The notes beneath the pieces are model-generated. The model was not told the origin of the DNA. It did no database searches and saw only the letters and a list, made by a program, of their open reading frames with translations. Below are positions 1-5,908 of a stretch of 8,103 nucleotides of DNA, piece by piece (within the stretch, counting starts at the first letter, position 1; the number at the start of each line of letters is the position of its first letter). The translations under genes and the position numbers were made by a program. Location of the stretch: assembly GCA_002341825.1 (NCBI GenBank), contig DDOU01000125.1, positions 1,331 to 9,433 on the forward strand. Direction: 5' to 3'. This DNA is from Candidatus Igneacidithiobacillus taiwanensis (GTDB lineage Bacteria; Pseudomonadota; Gammaproteobacteria; Acidithiobacillales; Acidithiobacillaceae).

Positions 1-806
1 AAAAAGTCGATGCTCGCGAGCAGAACCGGAACGAGAAGCAAAAGGGCGAGCCCAAGCATCCCGGCCATGGCCGCCAAGAGCATATTGCGAGCGCCCGGCG
101 AAAGCGGCTCCCAACGCTGCGCCTGCCCCAAGGCAAGCGCAGCAAAACCAGCGCAGCCCATGGCAATCCACCAGGGCGCCTGAGGTACACCGGTCAAACC
201 ATGACGCCGCACGCGCAGGATCGCCAGCACGGCGACGACAACATAGAGCAGGGTTCCGACAAGGGCAGCCAAGAGCACCAAGACATATCCAAGCGCGCGC
301 TGAGAGGCGATGACCGCACTCGTTGCCGCGGCCAAAGCAAAAATCGCGGCCGGCAATAAAAACCAGGCACCGCTCAGCTTAGGCCAAGCAATACCAAAGC
401 GGCGCAAAGACCAGAGCAGGCGAAACAGCAGCAGGAGGCTAAATAGCCAAGCCAGGGCCAGCAGGATTTGCGCGCCTACGGCAATATCTGCCTGCAGATG
501 CATGAACGCCGAGCTCAATACCGCAAAGCCCAGCGGCAAGGTCATGAGCCCAATTTCGGCATCGACGGCACTTACCCGCAAACAGGCCAAGTATCGTTCT
601 CTTGCCCTCGGGTGGCGCAATCGCCAAGCATCTTGCAAGGGAATCCACAGCGCCTGCAGACAAGCAAGCAAGAGCAGCAGCGGTGCCACAAAGCCCAGAC
701 CACAATCAGTAGCGAGGACCGAGGCCCCAGCCGTAGCCATGACCACCCCAAAGGGGAGTTTGTGATGCCAGGGGCAAGCTGGGGAGGTATTCGCTTCGGC
801 AACCAT
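1..806 (-). CDS. Multi-pass membrane protein, TDT/SLAC1-like transporter family, 3' end cut by window edge
   Basis: The minus strand reads open from an ATG at 806-804 to the left edge, giving 268 residues with no stop; an in-frame TAA lies just upstream at 812-810. The protein is strongly hydrophobic, with about eight membrane segments by eye, near residues 18-35, 38-57, 86-104, 110-132, 147-167, 172-197, 210-228 and 241-265. Local patterns recall the tellurite-resistance/dicarboxylate transporter (voltage-dependent anion channel) family: an N-terminal LPFGVVMATAG just before TM1, GAWFLLPAAIFALA in TM5, and PWWIAMG near residue 211 after a basic loop. These transporters usually have about ten helices and 320-380 residues, so roughly the last two helices are missing. 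If the family is right it would move small anions (sulfite, malate or similar) across the inner membrane; the substrate cannot be told. The spacing to the start is poor: AAGG sits only one base before ATG, so a leaderless message or another start is possible. It is divergent from proS. The existence of the gene is near certain, the family less so. Confidence 0.72.
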   Translation of the reverse strand, partial: MVAEANTSPACPWHHKLPFGVVMATAGASVLATDCGLGFVAPLLLLLACLQALWIPLQDAWRLRHPRARERYLACLRVSAVDAEIGLMTLPLGFAVLSSAFMHLQADIAVGAQILLALAWLFSLLLLFRLLWSLRRFGIAWPKLSGAWFLLPAAIFALAAATSAVIASQRALGYVLVLLAALVGTLLYVVVAVLAILRVRRHGLTGVPQAPWWIAMGCAGFAALALGQAQRWEPLSPGARNMLLAAMAGMLGLALLLLVPVLLASIDF

Positions 807-917
807 GCCTTATGGCAGCCCAAAGCGGCAAGCATGTCAAATCACGACGGCTGCCCCCTTTTGCAGAGGCTGGTCTTTACCTACACTGGGCACATTATTT
901 TTACAGCGAGTTCCCGT
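807..917. promoter_or_regulatory. Divergent intergenic region between membrane protein gene and proS
   Basis: These 111 bases separate the two divergent starts and must carry the proS promoter unless it lies inside the membrane gene. On the plus strand TTTTGC (859-864) and TACACT (882-887) are 17 bases apart and could form a weak -35/-10 pair, giving a leader of about 25 bases. An AT-rich patch follows at 893-903. No T-box, attenuator or strong inverted repeat was seen. The ribosome binding site before proS is weak (GCGAG at 906-910). Confidence 0.35.
812..840 (-). promoter_or_regulatory. Possible sigma70-type promoter for the membrane protein gene
   Basis: On the minus strand a perfect TTGACA lies at 840-835. 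Seventeen bases later is TGCCAT (817-812), a poor -10 match. Transcription from here would start at about the ATG at 806, which would make the message almost leaderless. The -35 match is seen directly; promoter function is inference. Confidence 0.25.
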
Positions 918-2624
918 ATGCGCGCCAGCCAGTTGTTCCTACCCACCCTCAAGGAGACCCCCGCCGAGGCGGAACTGGTCAGCCACCAGCTACTTTTGCG
1001 TGGTGGTTTCATCCGCCGTCTGGCTTCCGGGCTCTACACTTGGCTGCCCCTCGGTTTGCTGGTGCTGCGCCGGGTAGAGGCCGTGGTGCGCGAGGAGATG
1101 GAGCGCGCCGGCGCCCAGGAAATCCTCATGCCAGTGGTACAGCCAGCGGAGCTCTGGCAGGAATCCGGGCGCTGGGAAATGTACGGGCCGGAGCTCCTGC
1201 GCCTCAAGGATCGTCACCAGCGCGACTTTTGCCTCGGCCCCACCCATGAGGAAGTGATCAGCGACCTGGCGCGACGGGAATTGCGTTCCTACCGGCAATT
1301 GCCCATCAACCTGTACCAGATACAAACGAAGTTTCGCGACGAGATTCGTCCCCGCTTTGGGCTGATGCGGGCGCGGGAATTCCTCATGAAGGATGCCTAC
1401 TCCTTCCACATCGATCAGGCCTCTCTGCAGGAGACCTACCAGGCGATGTACGATGCCTACAGCCGCGTTTTTGCGCGACTTGGTCTCGAATTCCGCGCCG
1501 TCGATGCCGATACCGGCGCCATTGGCGGTAAGGCCTCGCACGAATTCCATGTGCTCGCGGACTCTGGCGAGGATGCGATCGTCCACTGCTCTGCCTGCGA
1601 CTACGCGGCCAATCAGGAGCTTGCCCGCAGCGCTCCCGACCCGCAGAGCAGCGCGGCGCCGCTCCCCGCCGAGCGCGCCAGCACCCCGGGTATCCGCAGC
1701 GTCGAGGCGCAGGCCAAGCAACTCGGCATCACGCCCGGGCAAGTAGTGAAAACCTTGCTGGTCATGGCCGACGACACACCCCACCTGCTCCTGTTGCGTG
1801 GCGACGACGAACTGAATTTGATCAAAGCCACCCACGCCCTCGATGCGCAATCCCTGCGCCTGGCAACGGCCGAAGAAACGCAAGATCTACTCGGGATTCC
1901 CTTTGGCTTCATCGGCCCCAAGGACCTGCCGGTGCCGGTACCGATCCTTGCCGATCACCGTGCCCTGGCCCTGCACAACTTCAGCACTGGCGCCAATGTT
2001 GTCGACGAGCACTGGCTCAACCTCAACTGGGAACGCGACTTGCCGCGTCCGCCCGCTGCCGATCTGCGCAACGTCCAGGCTGGCGACGCCTGCCCCCACT
2101 GCGCTACGGGCGTGCTCGGCATTCGCCGCGGCATCGAGGTCGGCCATGTCTTCCAGCTTGGCACACGCTACAGCGAAAAGCTTGGGGTCAAGGTCTTGAA
2201 TGAGGCGGGCAAGGACCAGATCGTCCTCATGGGCTGTTACGGTATTGGGGTTTCTCGCATCGTGGCTGCCGCCGTCGAGCAGAATTTTGACGAGCGCGGC
2301 ATCTGCTGGCCGGCGGCCCTAGCACCCTTCGATGTCGGTATCGTTGCCATCCAGGCCAAGAAATCACCAGCGGTACTCGCCGCCGCCGCGGCCATGACGG
2401 CGCAGCTCGAAGCGCAGGGGCTAAGGGTTCTGCTCGATGATCGCGACGAGCGGCCCGGGGTCCAGTTTGCCACCCTGGACTTGATCGGACTGCCGCATCG
2501 CTTGGTCATCAGCGACAAGACCTTGGCGCAGGGCGTTTGGGAATATCGGGCGCGGCGCGAAAGCGATAGCCGCTTGCTGAGCGAGGCCGAGGTCGTAGCC
2601 CTCTTGCTGGGAGAACGAGCATGA
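918..2624 (+). CDS. proS: Prolyl-tRNA synthetase, bacterial type with editing domain
   Basis: ProRS is a class II aminoacyl-tRNA synthetase that charges tRNA-Pro with proline in the cytoplasm. The 568 residues are close to the usual length of the bacterial-type enzyme (E. coli about 572). The N-terminus MRASQLFLPTLKETPAEAE is the typical family start, which fixes the ATG at 918. The frame stays open back to 468, but that stretch is antisense to the membrane gene and has no ProRS-like sequence. Motif 1 is near residues 50-75, motif 2 contains FRDEIRPRFG with R140, and motif 3 is GCYGIGVSR ending at R447. Between motifs 2 and 3 lies the inserted YbaK-like editing domain that removes mischarged alanine, with the conserved lysine in VVKTLL at K278. 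RRGIEVGHVFQLG follows this insertion, and the anticodon-binding domain occupies about residues 470-568. The stop overlaps the usp start (ATGA), so the two genes are very likely co-transcribed. All key residues that could be checked are present. Confidence 0.98.
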   Translation: MRASQLFLPTLKETPAEAELVSHQLLLRGGFIRRLASGLYTWLPLGLLVLRRVEAVVREEMERAGAQEILMPVVQPAELWQESGRWEMYGPELLRLKDRHQRDFCLGPTHEEVISDLARRELRSYRQLPINLYQIQTKFRDEIRPRFGLMRAREFLMKDAYSFHIDQASLQETYQAMYDAYSRVFARLGLEFRAVDADTGAIGGKASHEFHVLADSGEDAIVHCSACDYAANQELARSAPDPQSSAAPLPAERASTPGIRSVEAQAKQLGITPGQVVKTLLVMADDTPHLLLLRGDDELNLIKATHALDAQSLRLATAEETQDLLGIPFGFIGPKDLPVPVPILADHRALALHNFSTGANVVDEHWLNLNWERDLPRPPAADLRNVQAGDACPHCATGVLGIRRGIEVGHVFQLGTRYSEKLGVKVLNEAGKDQIVLMGCYGIGVSRIVAAAVEQNFDERGICWPAALAPFDVGIVAIQAKKSPAVLAAAAAMTAQLEAQGLRVLLDDRDERPGVQFATLDLIGLPHRLVISDKTLAQGVWEYRARRESDSRLLSEAEVVALLLGERA

Positions 2625-3070
2625 GCTTCCAAAAAATACTCGTTGCCATCGATTTCGGCTCGACTGTAGCGGAGCTCCTGCATCATGCCGAGGAAGAGGC
2701 GCGACTACACCAAGCGCAACTCACCCTCCTCCATGTTTTTGATACCCAAATCATGGAGCTGCAGCTACCCGAGGAACTCCTGCCGAATTCTCTCGAGATG
2801 CTGCAGCGCCTACGCAGTTTGGCCCAGGAGCGGCTGGAATCCCTGCAGAAGTCCCTCAGCCTGGCAACGGATGCGGTGCTGCTGGAAAAATCTGGAAACA
2901 TAGGGCGGAATATTTGCGGCTACGCGAGCGAAAAGGGCTTTGATCTCATCATCGTCGGCAGCCAAGATCAAGGAGCGATTGGTCGTCTACTCCTTGGGTC
3001 GGTGGCGACGTCGGTAGTACATCATGCCGCCTGCCCGGTCTTGGTATACAAAAATAGCGCGAAAGCCTAG
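2621..3070 (+). CDS. Universal stress protein, UspA family
   Basis: This 149-residue single-domain protein is the usual size of a cytoplasmic Usp. It begins KILVAIDFGS, with the conserved Asp at residue 11, and ends with the family signature GRLLLGSVATSVV followed by CPVLVY. The family's ATP-binding motif is G-2X-G-9X-G(S/T). Here the first Gly (G113) and the last pair (G126-S127) are present, but the middle Gly position is Asp116, so ATP binding may be altered. Usp proteins typically rise under stress or growth arrest, and many act by dimerising and binding ATP; the exact target here is unknown. The ATG at 2621 overlaps the proS stop by four bases. GGGAGA at 2609-2614 gives a good ribosome binding site six bases upstream, so translation is probably coupled to proS. 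The stop TAG lies in a CTAG shared with the convergent lipoprotein gene. Confidence 0.93.
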   Translation: MSFQKILVAIDFGSTVAELLHHAEEEARLHQAQLTLLHVFDTQIMELQLPEELLPNSLEMLQRLRSLAQERLESLQKSLSLATDAVLLEKSGNIGRNICGYASEKGFDLIIVGSQDQGAIGRLLLGSVATSVVHHAACPVLVYKNSAKA

Positions 3071-3702
3071 GTGGCAGCCGGGCTTTGCTGCGCCGCCCAA
3101 GCGCTGATTTGATCCACCATTTGTTGGGCTGCGGCATTCATGGCAGCAGCCCCACCGGCCGGCCCCGGCTTGGGTAGAGCCGCGGCCACGACAAAGGATT
3201 TCTGCGCCAAGACCCGATAATCCTTGGCCTCGAGCAGGGTGGCGGTGCAGGCAATCCGCGCCTCTCCCTGCTGCGCCGACGAATAGTCGATCACGAAATT
3301 TTGTAGTCCCAGCTGCAGCAAGAGTTCCGGCCGCCCAGCCTGTCCCGGCCCGAGCACCGCCCGCCAGTCCCCTTGCTGTTGCAAGCGCTGCACCAGTAGG
3401 GTCGCGAGCATCTGCCCCGGCGCCGCCGCCCAGCGGGCGTTATTGTAGGGGTAAAGCGCCTGCGGATCGGCATACTGCAAGCGGTAGAGCAGTTCCGGGG
3501 CGGCGAGCCAACTTGGGGCGGTAACTGCCTCCAGGCGTAGCACACCAGCGCGGGGCGCGGCATGGGCAGCGACCGGCGCCGTAGACGATTGCAGGGCATA
3601 GGGCTGCTGCCAAGCCGGTGCCGATGCGCAACCGGCAAGACCGACGCCAACAGCAAAGAACCCAGCCATTCGAAAAAAGCGACGCCAATGCCAAACATTC
3701 AT
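3067..3702 (-). CDS. ABC-type transport auxiliary lipoprotein (PqiC/YmbA-like)
   Basis: The 211-residue protein starts with a basic stretch, a hydrophobic core and the lipobox LAGC, so signal peptidase II should cut before Cys25. The residue after the Cys is Ala rather than Asp, which favours transfer to the outer membrane by the Lol system. The mature part has the features of the ABC_trans_aux domain: an early LRLEAVTAPSWL, an LLYRLQYADPQALYPYNNARW segment split over about residues 71-91, and then a central block through LATLLVQRLQQQG. Such lipoproteins are the outer-membrane partners of MCE-type lipid transport systems (PqiC with PqiAB in E. coli). The ATG at 3702 overlaps the stop of the upstream MCE gene (ATGA), and GGGAG (3714-3710) precedes it by seven bases, so the pair is one operon. 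The end is rich in Ala and Gln and looks low in complexity. Its TAG stop uses the same CTAG as the usp stop. The family call is good; the substrate is unknown. Confidence 0.85.
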   Translation of the reverse strand: MNVWHWRRFFRMAGFFAVGVGLAGCASAPAWQQPYALQSSTAPVAAHAAPRAGVLRLEAVTAPSWLAAPELLYRLQYADPQALYPYNNARWAAAPGQMLATLLVQRLQQQGDWRAVLGPGQAGRPELLLQLGLQNFVIDYSSAQQGEARIACTATLLEAKDYRVLAQKSFVVAAALPKPGPAGGAAAMNAAAQQMVDQISAWAAQQSPAAT

Positions 3703-4637
3703 GGATGCGCTCCCGCAAAACCCGCCTGCCCTGGACCCGCAGGGGCTGCACGCTTACCCAAGAGCAAGCTCTGCGGATTCTGACGCAGTTCCTGACTCAA
3801 GGCACCAAGATTCTCGCTGCTTTGCACCAGGTTTTGGGTGAGAAGATTGAGTTGCGGCAAGGTTTGTTGATTGAGGATATCGACACTTTGTTGGCCCGAG
3901 CTCGCCAACTTGCGCAGAGCAATGCTAGTACCATCGAGCTGCTGCAGCGGCTGCTGCGCCGACACCGCGAGTTCGTCGAGATGCTGCACCAAGCGTTGGC
4001 TCGATTGTATGGTGGAGCGGGTAGCGGCAATGGTGGCGGGCAACTCCGCCAAAGCCGGCCGCAACGCTGCCTCGAGCTCTGCCAACTCTGCCGTGGCCTT
4101 GTCGATGTTGACCAAGGCGGCAGAAAAATGACGCTGATTCTGTTCGTCTAGAAGATCGTTCATGCGCATTGCCAGCTCATTCCCCTGGTTGACCAAGGAC
4201 TCACCGCTGCGCGATAGCGCCTGCAGAAAACTGGGACGCATGGGAATGACCGGCACCTTCCCCGGCTGCGGAATGAGAGGCGCAAAATTCGTTCCGGCAT
4301 CGCTCAATGAAAGATAGCTGAGGCCGGTCACCCCCTGGGGCTCCAATTCGGCAAAGGTCGCGTGGGTGATGGGCGTCTTCGCATCGATACTGATCTGCAC
4401 CCGCACCATGCGCGGATTTTCGGGATCAAAATCGATGGCCTTGACCTCCCCCACCCGCACGCCTTTGAAGCGCACTGGTGCCTGCACGGTCAGGCCGGTA
4501 ACGCTGTAGGGGGAGACGACGTAATACTCCTTGCCAACGGGGGTGGAATGGTGCATCCACAAGCCAGCCAACACCAAGGCAGTACCCAAAACCGCAATGA
4601 ACGCAAGGGCGATCAGCGCATGTGCCCGACTTTCCAA
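3699..4637 (-). CDS. MlaD/MCE-family substrate-binding protein with long helical C-terminus
   Basis: This 312-residue protein has one N-terminal membrane anchor (about residues 7-28, preceded by MESRAHAL, a common family start). It is followed by an MCE domain around residues 37-113 with the typical VTGLTVQAPVRFKGVRVGEV pattern. Residues about 135-290 are rich in Leu, Ala, Gln and Glu and probably form the helical/coiled-coil stalk that carries lipid across the periplasm in Mla/Pqi-like systems. The end holds NPQSLLLG and GPGQAGF, a tail often seen in these proteins next to the auxiliary lipoprotein. The start is a TTG at 4637-4635: an in-frame TAG at 4679-4677 leaves no ATG or GTG upstream, and the next Met (residue 28) would lose the anchor. 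It is the first gene of a two-gene operon with the lipoprotein. The ATPase and permease (MlaF/MlaE type) that usually precede it are absent; a divergent gene starts 70 bases away. Confidence 0.9.
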   Translation of the reverse strand: MESRAHALIALAFIAVLGTALVLAGLWMHHSTPVGKEYYVVSPYSVTGLTVQAPVRFKGVRVGEVKAIDFDPENPRMVRVQISIDAKTPITHATFAELEPQGVTGLSYLSLSDAGTNFAPLIPQPGKVPVIPMRPSFLQALSRSGESLVNQGNELAMRMNDLLDEQNQRHFSAALVNIDKATAELAELEAALRPALAELPATIAATRSTIQSSQRLVQHLDELAVSAQQPLQQLDGTSIALRKLASSGQQSVDILNQQTLPQLNLLTQNLVQSSENLGALSQELRQNPQSLLLGKRAAPAGPGQAGFAGAHP

Positions 4638-4640
4638 ACT

Positions 4641-4646
4641 CCCTCC
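4641..4646 (-). promoter_or_regulatory. Ribosome binding site supporting the TTG start of the MCE gene
   Basis: On the minus strand GGAGGG (4646-4641) lies three bases before the TTG at 4637. It is a strong Shine-Dalgarno match at rather short spacing and is the main reason, with the intact MESRAHAL start, to accept the rare initiation codon. Confidence 0.65.
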
Positions 4647-4653
4647 GCAGAAA

Positions 4654-4683
4654 TTGACTTGCCCTGGTCGGCGTGCCTAAATG
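4654..4683 (+). promoter_or_regulatory. Possible promoter of the pcm-like operon, in the 70-bp divergent gap
   Basis: TTGACT (4654-4659) and TAAATG (4678-4683) are 18 bases apart on the plus strand, giving a near-consensus -35 and a weak -10, with a leader of about 17-20 bases to the ATG at 4708. The whole gap 4638-4707 must also serve the MCE operon on the minus strand, for which no clear -35/-10 pair was found. The two promoters would overlap, so mutual interference is possible. Confidence 0.4.
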
Positions 4684-4707
4684 TAGCAGGTATTCTGGAC
4701 GATTCCC

Positions 4708-5358
4708 ATGCACTTCGACACCCTACGCCAAACCATGATCGATACCCAGGTGCGCACCTGGGAAGTCTTCGACCCCAACGTCCTACGCGTCTTGCAACAG
4801 GTCAAACGCGAGCAGTTCGTGCCCGCCCACCTGCAAGAGTTGGCCTTTGCCGATTATGAGATCCCTCTCGACCATGGCGAGCGGATGTGGACTCCCAAAA
4901 TGGAAGCGCGGGTGTTGCAGGAGCTCGACATTCAGCCTGAGGATCGCATTCTCGAGGTTGGCACCGGCAGCGGTTACTTTACTGCCCTGTTGGCGAGCCT
5001 CGGTGGCGTGGTGTACAGCGTCGACGATCGTGCCGATTTTGTAACGTTGGCGGAGGCGCGTTTGCAGCGACAAGGCATCAATAATGTGCATCTGCAGGTT
5101 GGCGACGCTTCGGCAGGTTGGTCAGCGGCTGCACCCTACGATGTCATTGTCCTTACCGGCGCGCTCCCCCAGCTACCCAAGGGCTTCCGCGAGCAGCTGC
5201 GCCCGGGCGGACGCCTTCTCGCCCTCGAGGGACAATCGCCGCTGGTGCGGGTACGGCGCTACCGCCGTGGCAGCGATGCGAGCCTGCGCGGCACGGATCT
5301 CTTCGATACCGACATTCCACCCTTGCGGCACTCACCAACCCGAAGCTTCCAGTTTTGA
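4708..5358 (+). CDS. Protein-L-isoaspartate O-methyltransferase family protein (Pcm-like, divergent)
   Basis: The 216-residue protein is an SAM-dependent methyltransferase of the Pcm family. Near the start are MIDTQVRTWEV and VKREQFVP, then EIPLDHGERMW; SAM-binding motif I is LEVGTGSGYFTALL (residues 82-95), later followed by VGDASAGW, APYDVIVLTGALP and LRPGGRLLALEG. Classical Pcm methylates isoaspartate residues so that damaged proteins can be repaired in the cytosol. In E. coli Pcm the segment before motif I reads GQTISQP with the active-site Ser; here the matching segment is GERMWTP, so Trp61 replaces that Ser. A group of proteobacterial Pcm-like proteins shares the MIDTQVRTWEV-type start, so this may be a subfamily with another substrate. 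ATG at 4708 matches the usual start (MHFDTLRQTMI); the ribosome binding site is weak. The next gene begins at or just after its stop, so they form an operon. Methyltransferase family is sure, isoaspartate activity is not. Confidence 0.87.
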   Translation: MHFDTLRQTMIDTQVRTWEVFDPNVLRVLQQVKREQFVPAHLQELAFADYEIPLDHGERMWTPKMEARVLQELDIQPEDRILEVGTGSGYFTALLASLGGVVYSVDDRADFVTLAEARLQRQGINNVHLQVGDASAGWSAAAPYDVIVLTGALPQLPKGFREQLRPGGRLLALEGQSPLVRVRRYRRGSDASLRGTDLFDTDIPPLRHSPTRSFQF

Positions 5359-5360
5359 GC

Positions 5361-5903
5361 GTGCGCGTGCGGGCCCAACGGAGCGTCGTCCTCGCTATCG
5401 ACCTGCAGGACAAGCTTCTCGCCATGCTCGGTGCAGAGCGGCGGCAAGTATTGCTGCAAACGAGCACCCGACTGCTCGACAGCGCCCGCGCTTTGGACGT
5501 CCCCATCTTGCTCTCAGCACAGTATCCTCAGGGCTTGGGTGCTCTCGATCCGTGCCTGCAGCGCTTTGGCGAAGCAATCGCCAAGACCGAATTCTCCTGC
5601 TATGCCAACCCGGCATTGCGTAGCACTCTCCGCGCCCAGACCGAACGCCGGCAAATCTACCTCCTTGGCGTCGAAACCCACATCTGCGTTCTACAAACCG
5701 CCCTCGATCTGCAGGCAGCAGGCTGGGAAGTGGCGGTAGTCATCGACGCCGTTGCCAGCCGCGATCCGCAGCAGCAAACCTGGGGCCTCGAGCGGCTACG
5801 CCAGGCCGGGGTTACGTTGCTGAGTAGCGAGGCCTTGTTTTACGAATGGATTGCCGACGCGGCCGATCCGCGCTTTCGGCAACTTGCTCCGGCCTGGCGC
5901 TAG
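5361..5903 (+). CDS. Isochorismatase-family cysteine hydrolase (YcaC-like)
   Basis: From GTG 5361 this gives 180 residues, the normal size of a single-domain isochorismatase-like hydrolase. The catalytic triad of the family is visible: Asp14 in LAIDLQDKL, Lys75 in KTEFSC and Cys109 in ETHICVLQTA. AQYPQGLG and ALFYEWIADAADPRFRQL resemble a common proteobacterial group of these enzymes. The family includes nicotinamidases, carbamoyl hydrolases and many of unknown substrate; the substrate here cannot be read from the sequence. The start is uncertain: TTG 5355 overlaps the pcm-like stop, GTG 5361 and GTG 5367 are both in frame, and none has a clear ribosome binding site. The frame is open back to 5118, but that part is a shadow of the methyltransferase gene. 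Translation is probably coupled to the gene before it. The M61 gene starts five bases after the stop. Confidence 0.88.
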   Translation: MRVRAQRSVVLAIDLQDKLLAMLGAERRQVLLQTSTRLLDSARALDVPILLSAQYPQGLGALDPCLQRFGEAIAKTEFSCYANPALRSTLRAQTERRQIYLLGVETHICVLQTALDLQAAGWEVAVVIDAVASRDPQQQTWGLERLRQAGVTLLSSEALFYEWIADAADPRFRQLAPAWR

Positions 5904-5908
5904 TTCCC

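Noticed and set aside
310..765. 151-codon plus-strand open frame
   Set aside because: Shadow of the minus-strand membrane gene: composition is basic, Ser- and Ala-rich, with no domain pattern.
468..917. N-terminal extension of the proS frame, giving a 718-residue protein
   Set aside because: The canonical ProRS N-terminus begins at 918; the extension is antisense to the membrane gene, has no ProRS-like sequence and would be unusual in length.
990..1883. 297-codon minus-strand open frame inside proS
   Set aside because: Antisense shadow caused by GC-rich codon use; proS is certain on the other strand, and the protein shows no recognisable motif.
3074..3091. Stem GCAGC/GCTGC just after the usp stop as a terminator
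   Set aside because: Only five pairs, eight-base loop and no T-run, and it lies inside the lipoprotein coding sequence.
3618..4151. 177-codon plus-strand open frame opposite the MCE gene
   Set aside because: Antisense of the Gln/Leu-rich stalk region; it mirrors that biased composition and has no independent start signal or motif.
5118..5360. N-terminal extension of the isochorismatase-like frame
   Set aside because: Overlaps the methyltransferase gene in another frame; sequence is Arg/Pro/Ala-rich and the family starts only a few residues before LAIDLQD.
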